Assembly: GCF_001422665.1 (NCBI RefSeq) | Contig: NZ_LMLU01000009.1 | Location: 62,001-126,000 of the forward strand | Direction: 5' to 3' | DNA length: 64,000 nucleotides | Source: Arthrobacter sp. Leaf234 | Lineage (GTDB): Bacteria; Actinomycetota; Actinomycetes; Actinomycetales; Micrococcaceae | Shown here: in pieces, positions 38,571 to 48,232 of the stretch | How the letters are laid out: each line of letters opens with the position of its first letter | Position numbering within the stretch: the first letter of the stretch is position 1 | Notes under the pieces: generated by a model | The model's database searches: none | What the model was told of the DNA's origin: nothing | What the model saw: only the letters and a program-made list of their open reading frames with translations | Made by a program: the position numbers and the translations under genes

Positions 38571-38585
38571 TGATAATCTTGACTC
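38571..38585 (+). promoter_or_regulatory. possible degenerate Zur box in the MBL-zur intergenic region
   Basis: TGATAATCTTGACTC has a good left half compared with the actinobacterial Zur consensus (about TGAAAATCATTTTCA) but a poor right half, 8 of 15 matching. It overlaps a GATAAT that could be the -10 box of zur. If real it would give autoregulation. Confidence 0.3.
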
Positions 38586-38624
38586 TGGTCCAGGGCACCC
38601 GAGTGCCCGCGGGAAAGGGAGGAC

Positions 38625-39152
38625 ATGACGCCCGAGGCGACATCCGCGGCAGCGCGGAAGGCTGCTCACGAGCAGGGACCGCGCACGGCGCGGAACACCG
38701 GGACGGGCACGGGACCGGATGCCGAAGCTGCTCCGACCGGCCGCAAGGCCCCCGAGCAACGGGTGACGCGCCAGCGGCGCGCCGTGAGCGCTGCACTGGA
38801 CGAGCTCGACGACTTCCTGAGCACGCAGGAGCTCCACCGGCTCCTGCACGACCGCGGCGAGTCGGTCTCCCTGGCCACCACCTACCGGATCCTCCAGTCC
38901 ATGGCCGACGACGGCGTGGTGGACGTCCTGCGGAACGGTGACAACGAAGCGGTGTACCGGCGCTGCGCCGTCGAGCACCACCACCACCACCTGCTCTGCA
39001 GGAACTGCGGCAGGACCGTCGAGATCGAAGCCCCTGCCGTCGAGCAGTGGGCCACACGGGTCGCGGCCGAGCACGGCTTCACCGATGCCGCCCACACGGT
39101 GGAGATCTACGGACTCTGCCCCGAGTGCACTGCTGCGGCAGCCGCGTCCTGA
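38625..39152 (+). CDS. zur: Fur-family regulator, probable zinc uptake regulator
   Basis: The 175-residue protein has a disordered N-terminus of about 40 residues, the winged helix (LSTQELHRLLHDRGESVSLA, then TTYRILQSM), the His cluster at 118-122 and structural zinc cysteines CRNC (125, 128) and CPEC (165, 168). Fur-family paralogues differ in metal; the nearby ZnuABC genes and a Zur-like box before znuA argue for Zur. The ATG has GGGAGG upstream. Confidence 0.85.
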   Translation: MTPEATSAAARKAAHEQGPRTARNTGTGTGPDAEAAPTGRKAPEQRVTRQRRAVSAALDELDDFLSTQELHRLLHDRGESVSLATTYRILQSMADDGVVDVLRNGDNEAVYRRCAVEHHHHHLLCRNCGRTVEIEAPAVEQWATRVAAEHGFTDAAHTVEIYGLCPECTAAAAAS

Positions 39153-39283
39153 GGCCCTGCGGACCGCGGGTCGGGACACTCCGGAGCTCCTCGGCGACCA
39201 TGCTCCACGCAGGAGAGAGGGCTGGTTGCCGGTCGGCGGCCCGGTCCGGGCCGCCGCGTTCGAGGTATGCGAGAGTAGGAATC

Positions 39284-39553
39284 ATGACGGCGCCCGACAA
39301 GCATCACGACATCAGTGCCACCCGACACAGCCGGGGCGCGGCCCGACTCCCGCGGATGAGGACCGGACTGATGCATCTGCTGTCCTGGCTGGTTCTCGCG
39401 ACGGTGTTCTTCGCCGTCCTAGCGGGCCCTACCGATCTGTCGGCACCTGCGGTGGTCCTCGTCGCGGCCGGCCTGGCCACCCTCGTGGTCGTCGTCGCCG
39501 CATATCTCCGGCGCAGGCCGACCCGCGGGGACGTCGACGTCACCGGCCTCTGA
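39284..39553 (+). CDS. small two-helix membrane protein
   Basis: The 89-residue protein has a basic N-terminus and two hydrophobic helices (about 31-48 and 52-75). I recognise no family. GAGAGTAGGA precedes the ATG. It is flanked by zur and a MarR gene on the same strand but with gaps of 131 and 78 bp. Confidence 0.55.
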   Translation: MTAPDKHHDISATRHSRGAARLPRMRTGLMHLLSWLVLATVFFAVLAGPTDLSAPAVVLVAAGLATLVVVVAAYLRRRPTRGDVDVTGL

Positions 39554-39619
39554 TGCGGTCCGCCCTGCTGCGTCTACCGCGGCGGAGATCTTCCCGCTGA
39601 CCGTGTCGGCACCGTCGAT

Positions 39620-39625
39620 TATCCT
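39620..39625 (+). promoter_or_regulatory. -10 box of a probable leaderless MarR promoter
   Basis: TATCCT, six bases, then GTG. This favours the GTG at 39632 over the ATG one codon later as the start. Confidence 0.5.
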
Positions 39626-39631
39626 TGAACG

Positions 39632-40186
39632 GTGATGTCCTCCGGCAGCTCCGGCCCCAGCGGCGACCGCCCGCAGTCCCCCGCACCCGGCGATCCTGCC
39701 GACGCAGGTGCCCTCGCGGACCTGATCGAGGCCGTCCGCCGATACCGCGACGCCGAGGGGTCCATGCGCGGAACGAGCAGGGATTCGATGCATCTCGGGA
39801 AGACGGACATGACGGCCCTCCGCCTGATGCTCCGGGCCGGCCGGACCGGCACACCGCTCAGCGCAGCGGCGCTGGCCCGGCAGCTCGAGATCTCCTCGGC
39901 CGCCACCACGGTCCTCGTCGACCGGCTCGAGAAGAGCGGCCACGCCGAACGCCGGCGCAGCGCCACCGATCGGCGGGCCATCGAGATCTGGCCGACAGCC
40001 ACCACCGACGACGAGGTACGGTCCACGATGGGCGTCCTCCACGAACGGATGATGGGTGTCGCCGCTGCTCTCCCTGCCCGGGACTGCGCCACGATCCACC
40101 GGTTCCTCCTCCAGCTCGGCGCCGCCATGTCCGGCATGACCGCGGCGGACGGTGCCGTGCAGGCTCTCCCCCGTCAGAACGCCTGA
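39632..40186 (+). CDS. MarR-family regulator (first of two)
   Basis: The 184-residue protein has the winged helix-turn-helix LSAAALARQLEISSAATTVLVDRLEKSGH, best read as LARQLEISSA plus VLVDRLEKSG, and the basic wing RRRSATDRRA, flanked by the dimerisation helices. The ligand and target are unknown. It resembles the next gene (ISSA-T, VDRLEK-G, DRRA), so the two are probably an old duplication. Confidence 0.85.
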   Translation: MMSSGSSGPSGDRPQSPAPGDPADAGALADLIEAVRRYRDAEGSMRGTSRDSMHLGKTDMTALRLMLRAGRTGTPLSAAALARQLEISSAATTVLVDRLEKSGHAERRRSATDRRAIEIWPTATTDDEVRSTMGVLHERMMGVAAALPARDCATIHRFLLQLGAAMSGMTAADGAVQALPRQNA

Positions 40187-40203
40187 CCGTCGAACCGACC
40201 GCT

Positions 40204-40221
40204 GGAGGTCCCGGGACCTCC
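40204..40221. promoter_or_regulatory. 18-bp perfect palindrome between two MarR genes
   Basis: GGAGGTCCCGGGACCTCC is a perfect 18-base palindrome 17 bases after the first MarR stop. It may be an operator for a MarR dimer or a tight hairpin ending the first transcript; no U-run follows. The nearby GACTACTAGATGGTC (40233-40247) is an imperfect dyad overlapping the second promoter. Confidence 0.5.
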
Positions 40222-40247
40222 CTAGAGAGATTGACTACTAGATGGTC

Positions 40248-40253
40248 TAAACT
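40248..40253 (+). promoter_or_regulatory. -10 box of a probable leaderless promoter of the second MarR gene
   Basis: TAAACT, then GTCACC, then ATG: the six-base pattern again. The imperfect dyad just upstream could be the operator for autoregulation. Confidence 0.5.
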
Positions 40254-40259
40254 GTCACC

Positions 40260-40799
40260 ATGAAACCTTCGGACGCACGGCAGGGAGCAGGATACTGGTA
40301 CCCGCCGTCAGGAGAAGGGACTACCGCAGAGGCAGCCACGGGCGTCGACGTCCTGAACGCGCTGCGCGCCTACCGGAACGTGGAGAGCGGCCTCCGGCGA
40401 CGCCTCAGCCAGCGGCTCAGCATCAACGAGACGGACCTCGGAGCCCTGCGCTACCTGCTCTCCGTCTGGCATCGGGACCAGGGTGCGAGCCCCAAGGATC
40501 TCGCTCTCGCGCTGGGGATCTCGAGTGCGTCCACCACGCTCGTGATCGACAGGCTCGAGAAGGCCGGTTTCATCCGTCGTCGCCGGCATCCGGTCGATCG
40601 ACGTGCCGTGATCCTCGAGCCCGGTGAGCGTGCCACCGACGAGTTCCGCTCGGCGTTCGACATCGAGAAGCAGGGCGTGCTGGCAGCAGCGGACGGACTG
40701 ACCAGCGAGGAGACCGAGACGGTCACCCGTTTCCTCCGCAGCATGGAGCAGGCGATCGCGGACGCCGTCAGCCAGCCGGAGCGCTCGCAGGACGCCTGA
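40260..40799 (+). CDS. MarR-family regulator (second of two)
   Basis: The 179-residue protein has the winged helix with LALALGISSASTTLVIDRLEKAG (seen as LALALGISSA and LVIDRLEKAG) and the wing RRRHPVDRRA. Its last 32 bases overlap, tail to tail, the end of the znuB gene on the other strand. Its role is unknown. Confidence 0.87.
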   Translation: MKPSDARQGAGYWYPPSGEGTTAEAATGVDVLNALRAYRNVESGLRRRLSQRLSINETDLGALRYLLSVWHRDQGASPKDLALALGISSASTTLVIDRLEKAGFIRRRRHPVDRRAVILEPGERATDEFRSAFDIEKQGVLAAADGLTSEETETVTRFLRSMEQAIADAVSQPERSQDA

Positions 40800-41685
40800 C
40801 ACCCCGGCCCGGCTCCGCACCCGCCGTGCCCCGACGTGATCCCCGCCGCGACCTCCTCGACGAGATGACACGGCATGCGAGGTAGATGGCGAACGAGATC
40901 GTCGTGACGTACGGGCTGATGGGGATGCGTCCGCCCAGGGCGAGGAGGATTCCGCCCACCACCGAGACGCAGGCGAAGCTCACGCTGAGGAGCACGACCA
41001 GGCCGGGGGCCGAGGTGACCTTGAGGGCGGCGGCCGCAGGCGTGATGAGCAGGGCCAGCACCAGGAGCGCCCCGACCACCTGGATGGAGAGGGCCACCGA
41101 GACCCCGAGCAGCACCATGAAGAGGATCGACAGCCCGCGGACGGGTACACCGCGTGCCTCCGCGAGATCCGCGTCGGCACTGGCGAAGGTCAGGGGACGC
41201 CAGATCGCGGCCAGCGCGAGCATCACGACGACGGCGCATCCGACCAGGAGGTTCAGCTGCACGTCGTCGACGGAGACGATCTGCCCGGTCAGCAGTCCGA
41301 ACTTGTTGGCCGCCCTCCCCTCGTAGAGCGCGAGGAAGAGGATGCCGAGCCCCAGACCGAACGGCATGACGACGCCGATGATCGAATTGCGGTCGCGCGC
41401 CCGGATGCCCATCAGTCCCAGGGTGAGGGCGGCGAGGACGGACCCGACGAGGGAACCCGCCACCACGTTCGCCCCGACCAGCAGGGCGAAGGCGGCGCCG
41501 GCGAAGGACAGTTCGGCGATCCCGTGCACGGCGAACGCGAGGTCGCGCATCATCACGAAGGTGCCGATGAGTCCGCCGAGCAGTCCCAGCACGGCTCCCG
41601 CGATCAGTGAGTTCCTGACGAGTGGGAGGAGCTGGGCGTAGTTGTCGAAGGTGAAGACGGCGCTGATGACGTCCTGGAGATCCAT
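40768..41685 (-). CDS. znuB: zinc ABC transporter permease
   Basis: The 305-residue protein has about eight membrane helices and the ABC-3 permease segments (FVMMRDLAFAVHGIAELSFAGAA, seen as MRDLAFAVHG, and VGALLVLALLITPAAAA). A basic tail of about 35 residues has no family match and is the part overlapping marR. ATG at 41685, three bases after the znuC stop. Confidence 0.9.
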   Translation of the reverse strand: MDLQDVISAVFTFDNYAQLLPLVRNSLIAGAVLGLLGGLIGTFVMMRDLAFAVHGIAELSFAGAAFALLVGANVVAGSLVGSVLAALTLGLMGIRARDRNSIIGVVMPFGLGLGILFLALYEGRAANKFGLLTGQIVSVDDVQLNLLVGCAVVVMLALAAIWRPLTFASADADLAEARGVPVRGLSILFMVLLGVSVALSIQVVGALLVLALLITPAAAALKVTSAPGLVVLLSVSFACVSVVGGILLALGGRIPISPYVTTISFAIYLACRVISSRRSRRGSRRGTAGAEPGRGVRRPASAPAG

Positions 41686-41688
41686 GGT

Positions 41689-42525
41689 CTAGGCGCTTTC
41701 GTGGTGGTGCGTGGTGGCGTCCGGAAGGCCGACGACGATGATGCGGCCGTTGCTGTGCAGGACCTCCACGGGGCTGTTGTAGAGGTCCGACAGCACCTCG
41801 CCCGTCATGACCTCCTCGGGCGTGCCCACCCGGAACTCGCCGTCGGCCAGGTAGAGCACCCGGTCCACGTACTCGATGACGGGGTTGATCTCGTGGGTCA
41901 CGAAGACCACGGCGCTGTTCTTCTCATGGCTCTGCCGGTTGATGAGCGAGCTGACCGCCTGCTGATGGTGCAGGTCGAGCGAGAGCAACGGCTCGTCGCA
42001 CAGGAGGACGGCAGGATCCGAGGCCAGCGCCTGCGCTGCGCGGAGTCGCTGCTGCTCGCCGCCGGACAGCAGTCCGACCGGCGCGTCCGCGTACGTCTCG
42101 GCCCCGACGTCGCGCAGGAGCCCGTCGACCCGCGCGTTGTAGGCGCTGCTGCGCAGCCGGACACCCCAGCGGTGCCCGTCCACGCCGAGGCCCACGAGGT
42201 CCCTGGCCCGCAGCGGCGTGTCCGGCGGGAAGGATTTCTGCTGCGGGATGTACCCGAGGGTCCGGCTGCCGCGGGCGATGGGCCGGCCCTCGATCAGCGC
42301 GGTCCCGGTGTCGAGCTGCTGCAGACCGAGAAGCACCTTGAGGAAGCTGGTCTTGCCCGAGCCGTTCGGACCGAGGACGGCGAAGAACTCCCCCGGCATG
42401 ATGTCGAGGTCCAGTCCCTTCCACAGGGTGCGGTCGCCGAACGAGAGCGCTGCCCCGCGCAGGCTGATGGCCGGCTGATCCCCACCCTGGGAGGAGGGGC
42501 TCTGCCGGGGCAACGTCGAGGTCAT
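41689..42525 (-). CDS. znuC: zinc ABC transporter ATP-binding protein
   Basis: The 278-residue ATPase has Walker A GPNGSGKTS, the Q-loop YIPQQK, signature LSGGEQQRL, Walker B VLLCDEPLLSLD and the switch His in FVTHE. The C-terminal tail is His-rich (THHHES), perhaps binding zinc. It lies between znuA (78 bp) and znuB (3 bp). Confidence 0.93.
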   Translation of the reverse strand: MTSTLPRQSPSSQGGDQPAISLRGAALSFGDRTLWKGLDLDIMPGEFFAVLGPNGSGKTSFLKVLLGLQQLDTGTALIEGRPIARGSRTLGYIPQQKSFPPDTPLRARDLVGLGVDGHRWGVRLRSSAYNARVDGLLRDVGAETYADAPVGLLSGGEQQRLRAAQALASDPAVLLCDEPLLSLDLHHQQAVSSLINRQSHEKNSAVVFVTHEINPVIEYVDRVLYLADGEFRVGTPEEVMTGEVLSDLYNSPVEVLHSNGRIIVVGLPDATTHHHESA

Positions 42526-42603
42526 GCGGGGCGGCTTCCAGTCTGTCGTGGAGGTGGCGGTGGAGGGTTCCGACCACCACTCCGGTTTCGCGGTCTGACG
42601 GCC

Positions 42604-43578
42604 TCAGCCCTCGAGGGCGGCCTCGACGGTGTCCGTGTTGGCCGTCATCCAGGACACGTAGTCCTCGCCGTCGGGCAGTGTCTCGGTGAAGTCGAGCACC
42701 GGGAGGCCGGCGCCGTCAGCGGCCGAGCGGACCGCTTCCGTCTGCGATCCCTCGGTCTGGTCATTGTAGGCAAGGAAGGCCAGCCGGCCACCGCTGACGA
42801 GGTCCTTCATCTCGTTCAGGGCAGCCACCGGGACGTCGGACTCCTCCTCGACCGCTTCGCTGAACCCCTCCGGAGTGACGTTCTCGAGGCCCGCCGCCTC
42901 CAGCAGGTACACGGGAACGGGTTCCGTGACCGCGACCTCCCTGCCGGCCCCCTCGGCGGCCAGCGCGGCCAGGCGGTCCTGAACGGGCTGCACCTCCGCC
43001 GCGAAGGCGTCGGCGCGCTCCTGGTAGGCGTCGGCGTTGACCTCGTCGAGTCGTCCGAGCTCGTCCGCGATCGCATCGGCCAGGGTGACCATGGCCGGCA
43101 GGTCGTACCAGACGTGCTCATTGAACGCGCCGTGGCCGTGGTCCTCCCCGTCGGCGTGGTCGTCCTCCGCCTCGTCGGCGTGCTCCCCGGTCCCGGCGGC
43201 CTCGTCGAGTCCCGACAGGTCGACGGCGTTCAGCACCGTCCCCACCCCGGTCTCCTCCGCGAGGCGGCCGAGGAAGGCGTCGTACCCTCCCCCGTTCTCG
43301 ATCACGAGGTCCGCCTCGGAGACGGACAGCTTGTCCTGCACCGTCGCCTCGTACGAGTGCGGATCCTGGCTGAGGCTGTCGACGATCGAGGTGACCTCGA
43401 CGTCGTCGCCCCCGACCACCGCGGCGATGTCCCCGTAGACGTTCGTCGACGTCACGATCGAGAGACCCCCCTCGGCCCCGGAGGACCCGGCGTCCGGGGT
43501 TCCTGCTCCACAGGCGGTGAGGCCGAGGGCCGACACCGCGAGCAGGGCCGTCACGGCGAGAGGACGGGCAGCAGGCAT
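42604..43578 (-). CDS. znuA: zinc ABC transporter substrate-binding lipoprotein
   Basis: The 324-residue protein has a lipobox LTAC (Cys23). The cluster A-I metal-binding protein motif SQDPHSYE supplies one His. A His/Asp/Glu-rich loop near residues 130-150 (DDHADGEDHGHG) is typical of zinc binders, followed by NEHVWYDLP. Together with znuB, znuC and a Zur-like site upstream, this supports zinc rather than manganese. Confidence 0.92.
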   Translation of the reverse strand: MPAARPLAVTALLAVSALGLTACGAGTPDAGSSGAEGGLSIVTSTNVYGDIAAVVGGDDVEVTSIVDSLSQDPHSYEATVQDKLSVSEADLVIENGGGYDAFLGRLAEETGVGTVLNAVDLSGLDEAAGTGEHADEAEDDHADGEDHGHGAFNEHVWYDLPAMVTLADAIADELGRLDEVNADAYQERADAFAAEVQPVQDRLAALAAEGAGREVAVTEPVPVYLLEAAGLENVTPEGFSEAVEEESDVPVAALNEMKDLVSGGRLAFLAYNDQTEGSQTEAVRSAADGAGLPVLDFTETLPDGEDYVSWMTANTDTVEAALEG

Positions 43579-43599
43579 GGAGGACCTCGATCGGGCTAT

Positions 43600-43614
43600 T
43601 GAGAATTGTTTACG
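43600..43614 (-). promoter_or_regulatory. probable Zur box upstream of znuA
   Basis: On the plus strand, TGAGAATTGTTTACG matches the actinobacterial Zur consensus (about TGAAAATCATTTTCA) at 10 of 15 positions; the site is a near-dyad and lies 22 bases before the znuA start. The consensus is from memory. Confidence 0.55.
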
Positions 43615-43676
43615 TTAGCGGATCGAGTCTAGCCGACACGCGAACCGTTCGCATGCCGCGCTCAGCCACCCCTCCG

Positions 43677-44765
43677 TCAGGCGACTGTCGCCTCGGTCCC
43701 GTTGACGCCCTCTCCCGATCGCCGCGCGCCCTGGTTCTGCGTCGCATCGCGGATCTCGCCGATCAACTGCTCGATCACGTCCTCGAGGAACAGCACGCCA
43801 CGGGTCGCGCCGTCGGACCCGAGCACGCGCGCCACGTGGGAGCCCGTGCGCTGCATCACGGCCAGCGCATCCTCGATCTCGTCGCTGAGAGCGAGATTGG
43901 CGAGGGTGCGGACCTTGTTCTCGGTGATCGGTCTGCGGTACATCGCCTGCGGCATGGACATGATGTCCTTCAGGTGCATGTATCCCGTCAGGTTGCCGTG
44001 CTCGTCCACCATCACGAACCGCGAGAAACCGGTGCGGCCCACGGCCCGCTCGAAGTCCTCGGGCGTCGCATCGGTCCGGATCGTCACCAGCTCGGTGAGC
44101 GGGATCATGGTGGTCTCGGCCGTCTGCCCGGAGAACTCGAGCGCGCCGGTGATCAGTCCGGACTCGTCGTCGACCAGGCCGCTCTTCGTCGACTCCTCGA
44201 CGATCGACTGCACCTCCTCGAGCGTGTAGGTCGAGGACACCTCGTCCTTCGGTTCCACCTTCATGGCTCGCAGGATATGGTTCGCAGCCCAGTTGAGGGA
44301 GGAGATCACCGGGTTGACGATCCGGGCGATCATGACGAGCGGTGGCGCCAGCAGCAGCGCCGCCTTGTCGGCGACGGACACCGAGATGTTCTTCGGCACC
44401 ATCTCCCCGAACGTGACGTGCAAGAACGTGACGAGCAGCAGGGCCAGCGCGAACGCCACACCGTCGGCCAGTCCCTCGGGAACACCGACGGCTTCGAACG
44501 GCACCACGAACAGATGGTGGATGGCCGGCTCCGCGACCTGGAGGATGAGCAGCGAGCACACCGTGATGCCGAGCTGGGAACAGGCCAGCATGAGGGACAC
44601 GTGCTCCATCGCCCAGATGGTGGTGCGCGCCCGCTTCGAGCCTGCATCGGCCAGAGGCTCGATCTGGCTGCGGCGTGCCGACATCACCGCGAACTCGGCG
44701 CCGACGAAGAAGGCGTTGCCCATCAGGAGGACGACGAGCCAGACGATCCCTGCCCAGTCGCTCAT
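43677..44765 (-). CDS. CNNM/CorC-family CBS-domain membrane protein (short)
   Basis: The 362-residue protein has a DUF21 membrane domain with about three helices (GNAFFVGAEFAVMSARRSQIE, seen as FFVGAEFAVMSARR) and a tandem CBS pair (MIPLTELVTI and FSRFVMVDEHGNLTGYMHLKD, in part RFVMVDE). It lacks the C-terminal CorC_HlyC domain. Such proteins are proposed magnesium/cobalt exporters. Its ATG overlaps the stop of the paralogue (ATGA). Confidence 0.88.
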   Translation of the reverse strand: MSDWAGIVWLVVLLMGNAFFVGAEFAVMSARRSQIEPLADAGSKRARTTIWAMEHVSLMLACSQLGITVCSLLILQVAEPAIHHLFVVPFEAVGVPEGLADGVAFALALLLVTFLHVTFGEMVPKNISVSVADKAALLLAPPLVMIARIVNPVISSLNWAANHILRAMKVEPKDEVSSTYTLEEVQSIVEESTKSGLVDDESGLITGALEFSGQTAETTMIPLTELVTIRTDATPEDFERAVGRTGFSRFVMVDEHGNLTGYMHLKDIMSMPQAMYRRPITENKVRTLANLALSDEIEDALAVMQRTGSHVARVLGSDGATRGVLFLEDVIEQLIGEIRDATQNQGARRSGEGVNGTEATVA

Positions 44766-46219
44766 CGGTGGTCCTTCCCGTCGGAGGTGCTCCCCGCGAG
44801 GGCGGGAGTCCCGGTGCGTGGCGGTCGCGTCTCGTCGGTGACCGGCCGGTGTTCGGGGACGACGGCGCGGTCCGGGGCATCGTCAGCGGCGCTGTCGGAT
44901 CCGTCCGGCTCGGGCGGTCCCTGGACCGGCGTCGGCCGGAACTGGACGCGGTCGATCCGCCGTCCGTCCATGCGCTCGACCGTGAGCGTCCCGGCCGGGA
45001 CGCTGACGACGTCGCCCGCCTCGGCGACGCGGCCGAGTTCGGCGAGGATGAACCCGGCGACCGTCTCGTACCCTGCCTCGTCCGGCACCACGAGGTCGGG
45101 GATCTGCAGGGTGACCTCGTCAGGTCGCATGAGACCGGGGAAGAACCAGTCGCCGGCCGCGCTCTGGAGCACACCGGGCTTGAGCTTGTCGTGCTCGTCC
45201 TTCACCTCGCCCACGATCTCCTCGACGAGATCCTCGAGCGTCGCGACTCCCGCCGTCCCGCCGTATTCGTCCAGCACGACGGCGAGTTGCAGGTTGGCCT
45301 CCCGGAGTTCGCTGAGCAACGAGTCCAGGTGGACGGTCTCCGGCACGCGCAGCACGTCGGTCATGATGGTCCCTGCTGGTAGGTCGGCCCGCTTGTGACG
45401 GGGGACGGAGACGGCCTTCTTCACGTGGACCACGCCACGGATGTCATCGGCGGACTCACCGATGAGTGGGAACCGCGAGTAGCCCGTGCGCCGGGCGGCC
45501 TCGACGACATCGGCGACCGTCTGGTCGGAGTCGATGACCTCCATGCGGATCCGCGGCGTCATGACGTCCGCGGCCGTGCGCTCGGAGAAGCTGAAGGTGC
45601 GTGCCAGGAAGGTGGCGGTGGACTGGTCGAGCGTTCCCATCTCGGCGGAACGACGGACCAGGGACGAGAGTTCGGACGGCGTGCGCGCGCCCGAGATCTC
45701 CTCCTTCGCCTCGAGTCCGAACACGTTGAGGACCCGGTTCGAGAACCCGTTGAGCACGACGATGGCCGGCTTGAAGACCGCCGTGAACAGCAGCTGCGGC
45801 CGCGCGAGTGCCTTGCCCACCCGGAACGGCAGGGCGATGGAGAGGTTCTTGGGGACGAGCTCGCCGATCAGCATCGAGAGCAGGGTGGCGAGCACCATCG
45901 CGATGACGATCGAGGAGGACGCCACGAGCGCCTCCGAGAGCCCGAGGGACGTCAGCGGACCCTCGAGGAGCCGCCCGACGGACGGCTCCATCACGTAACC
46001 GGTCAGCAGGGTGGTCATCGTGATGCCCAGCTGGCAGCTCGAGAGCTGCGTGGAGAGGGACTTCAGGCAACGGAGCAGCGGTTCGGCCCTGGTGTCGCCG
46101 TCGTCGACCGCCCGCTGGACGTAGGTCTGGTCGAGCGCGACGAGTGCGAACTCCACCGCCACGAAGAATCCCGTCCCGAGGACGAGGAGTACGCCGGCGG
46201 CGAGATAGATCCATTCCAC
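44762..46219 (-). CDS. CNNM/CorC-family CBS-domain membrane protein (long)
   Basis: The 485-residue paralogue has the DUF21 domain (FFVAVEFALVALD), CBS pair (DVMTPRIRMEVID and RFPLIGES) and the CorC_HlyC domain (VLDEYGGTAGVATLEDLVEEIVGE, seen as EYGGTAGVATLED), followed by a low-complexity tail of about 70 residues. The GTG at 46219 is preceded by GGGAAGGGG. The pair presumably forms a hetero-oligomer (inference). Confidence 0.9.
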   Translation of the reverse strand: MEWIYLAAGVLLVLGTGFFVAVEFALVALDQTYVQRAVDDGDTRAEPLLRCLKSLSTQLSSCQLGITMTTLLTGYVMEPSVGRLLEGPLTSLGLSEALVASSSIVIAMVLATLLSMLIGELVPKNLSIALPFRVGKALARPQLLFTAVFKPAIVVLNGFSNRVLNVFGLEAKEEISGARTPSELSSLVRRSAEMGTLDQSTATFLARTFSFSERTAADVMTPRIRMEVIDSDQTVADVVEAARRTGYSRFPLIGESADDIRGVVHVKKAVSVPRHKRADLPAGTIMTDVLRVPETVHLDSLLSELREANLQLAVVLDEYGGTAGVATLEDLVEEIVGEVKDEHDKLKPGVLQSAAGDWFFPGLMRPDEVTLQIPDLVVPDEAGYETVAGFILAELGRVAEAGDVVSVPAGTLTVERMDGRRIDRVQFRPTPVQGPPEPDGSDSAADDAPDRAVVPEHRPVTDETRPPRTGTPALAGSTSDGKDHR

Positions 46220-46509
46220 CGCTGCTACCCCTTCCCGGTCGGGCGGGACAGGGATCGCAGCGGTCCCCGTCTGAGGGGGTCCGCAGCGTCCGTCGGCAGT
46301 GGCACCGGGCCGTGGTCCGCGTCGGCGGGAGGTCCGACCTGCGGGCCGGACAGCGCATGGGCAAGGAGAGAGGGGATGCCGGCGTCGAGCCGGCCCCTAG
46401 AAGGACTGTCCATAAGACGGCCAGTTTACCGGCTCCGCCCTTCTCCGCCACACGCGATTCCGCTGACCGCGATCGCACCGATCCGTGCCGGCCACCGGCC
46501 CCGCGCGCC

Positions 46510-48027
<1,518 letters not shown>

Positions 48028-48232
48028 CTAGTGCGTCGACCGCACCGCTCCCACTCCGGCCGCCGCCCACGGGCTGTTCGCGGCACCCGCCCGGGAGGGT
48101 ACCCGAGCGACGCGCCTGATTGGATTGTTCGTCAGTCCTGTCACTACACTTGGACAGGGTCCAGACACGGCTTCGCGCCGATCCTGCCGACCGCTCCGCG
48201 CTCAGGGCAACTTACGGAAGAGGCGTTTACAC

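Noticed and set aside
40231-40253. TTGACT with TAAACT as a -35/-10 pair
   Set aside because: The spacer is only 11 bases, too short for a standard promoter; only the TAAACT -10 is retained.
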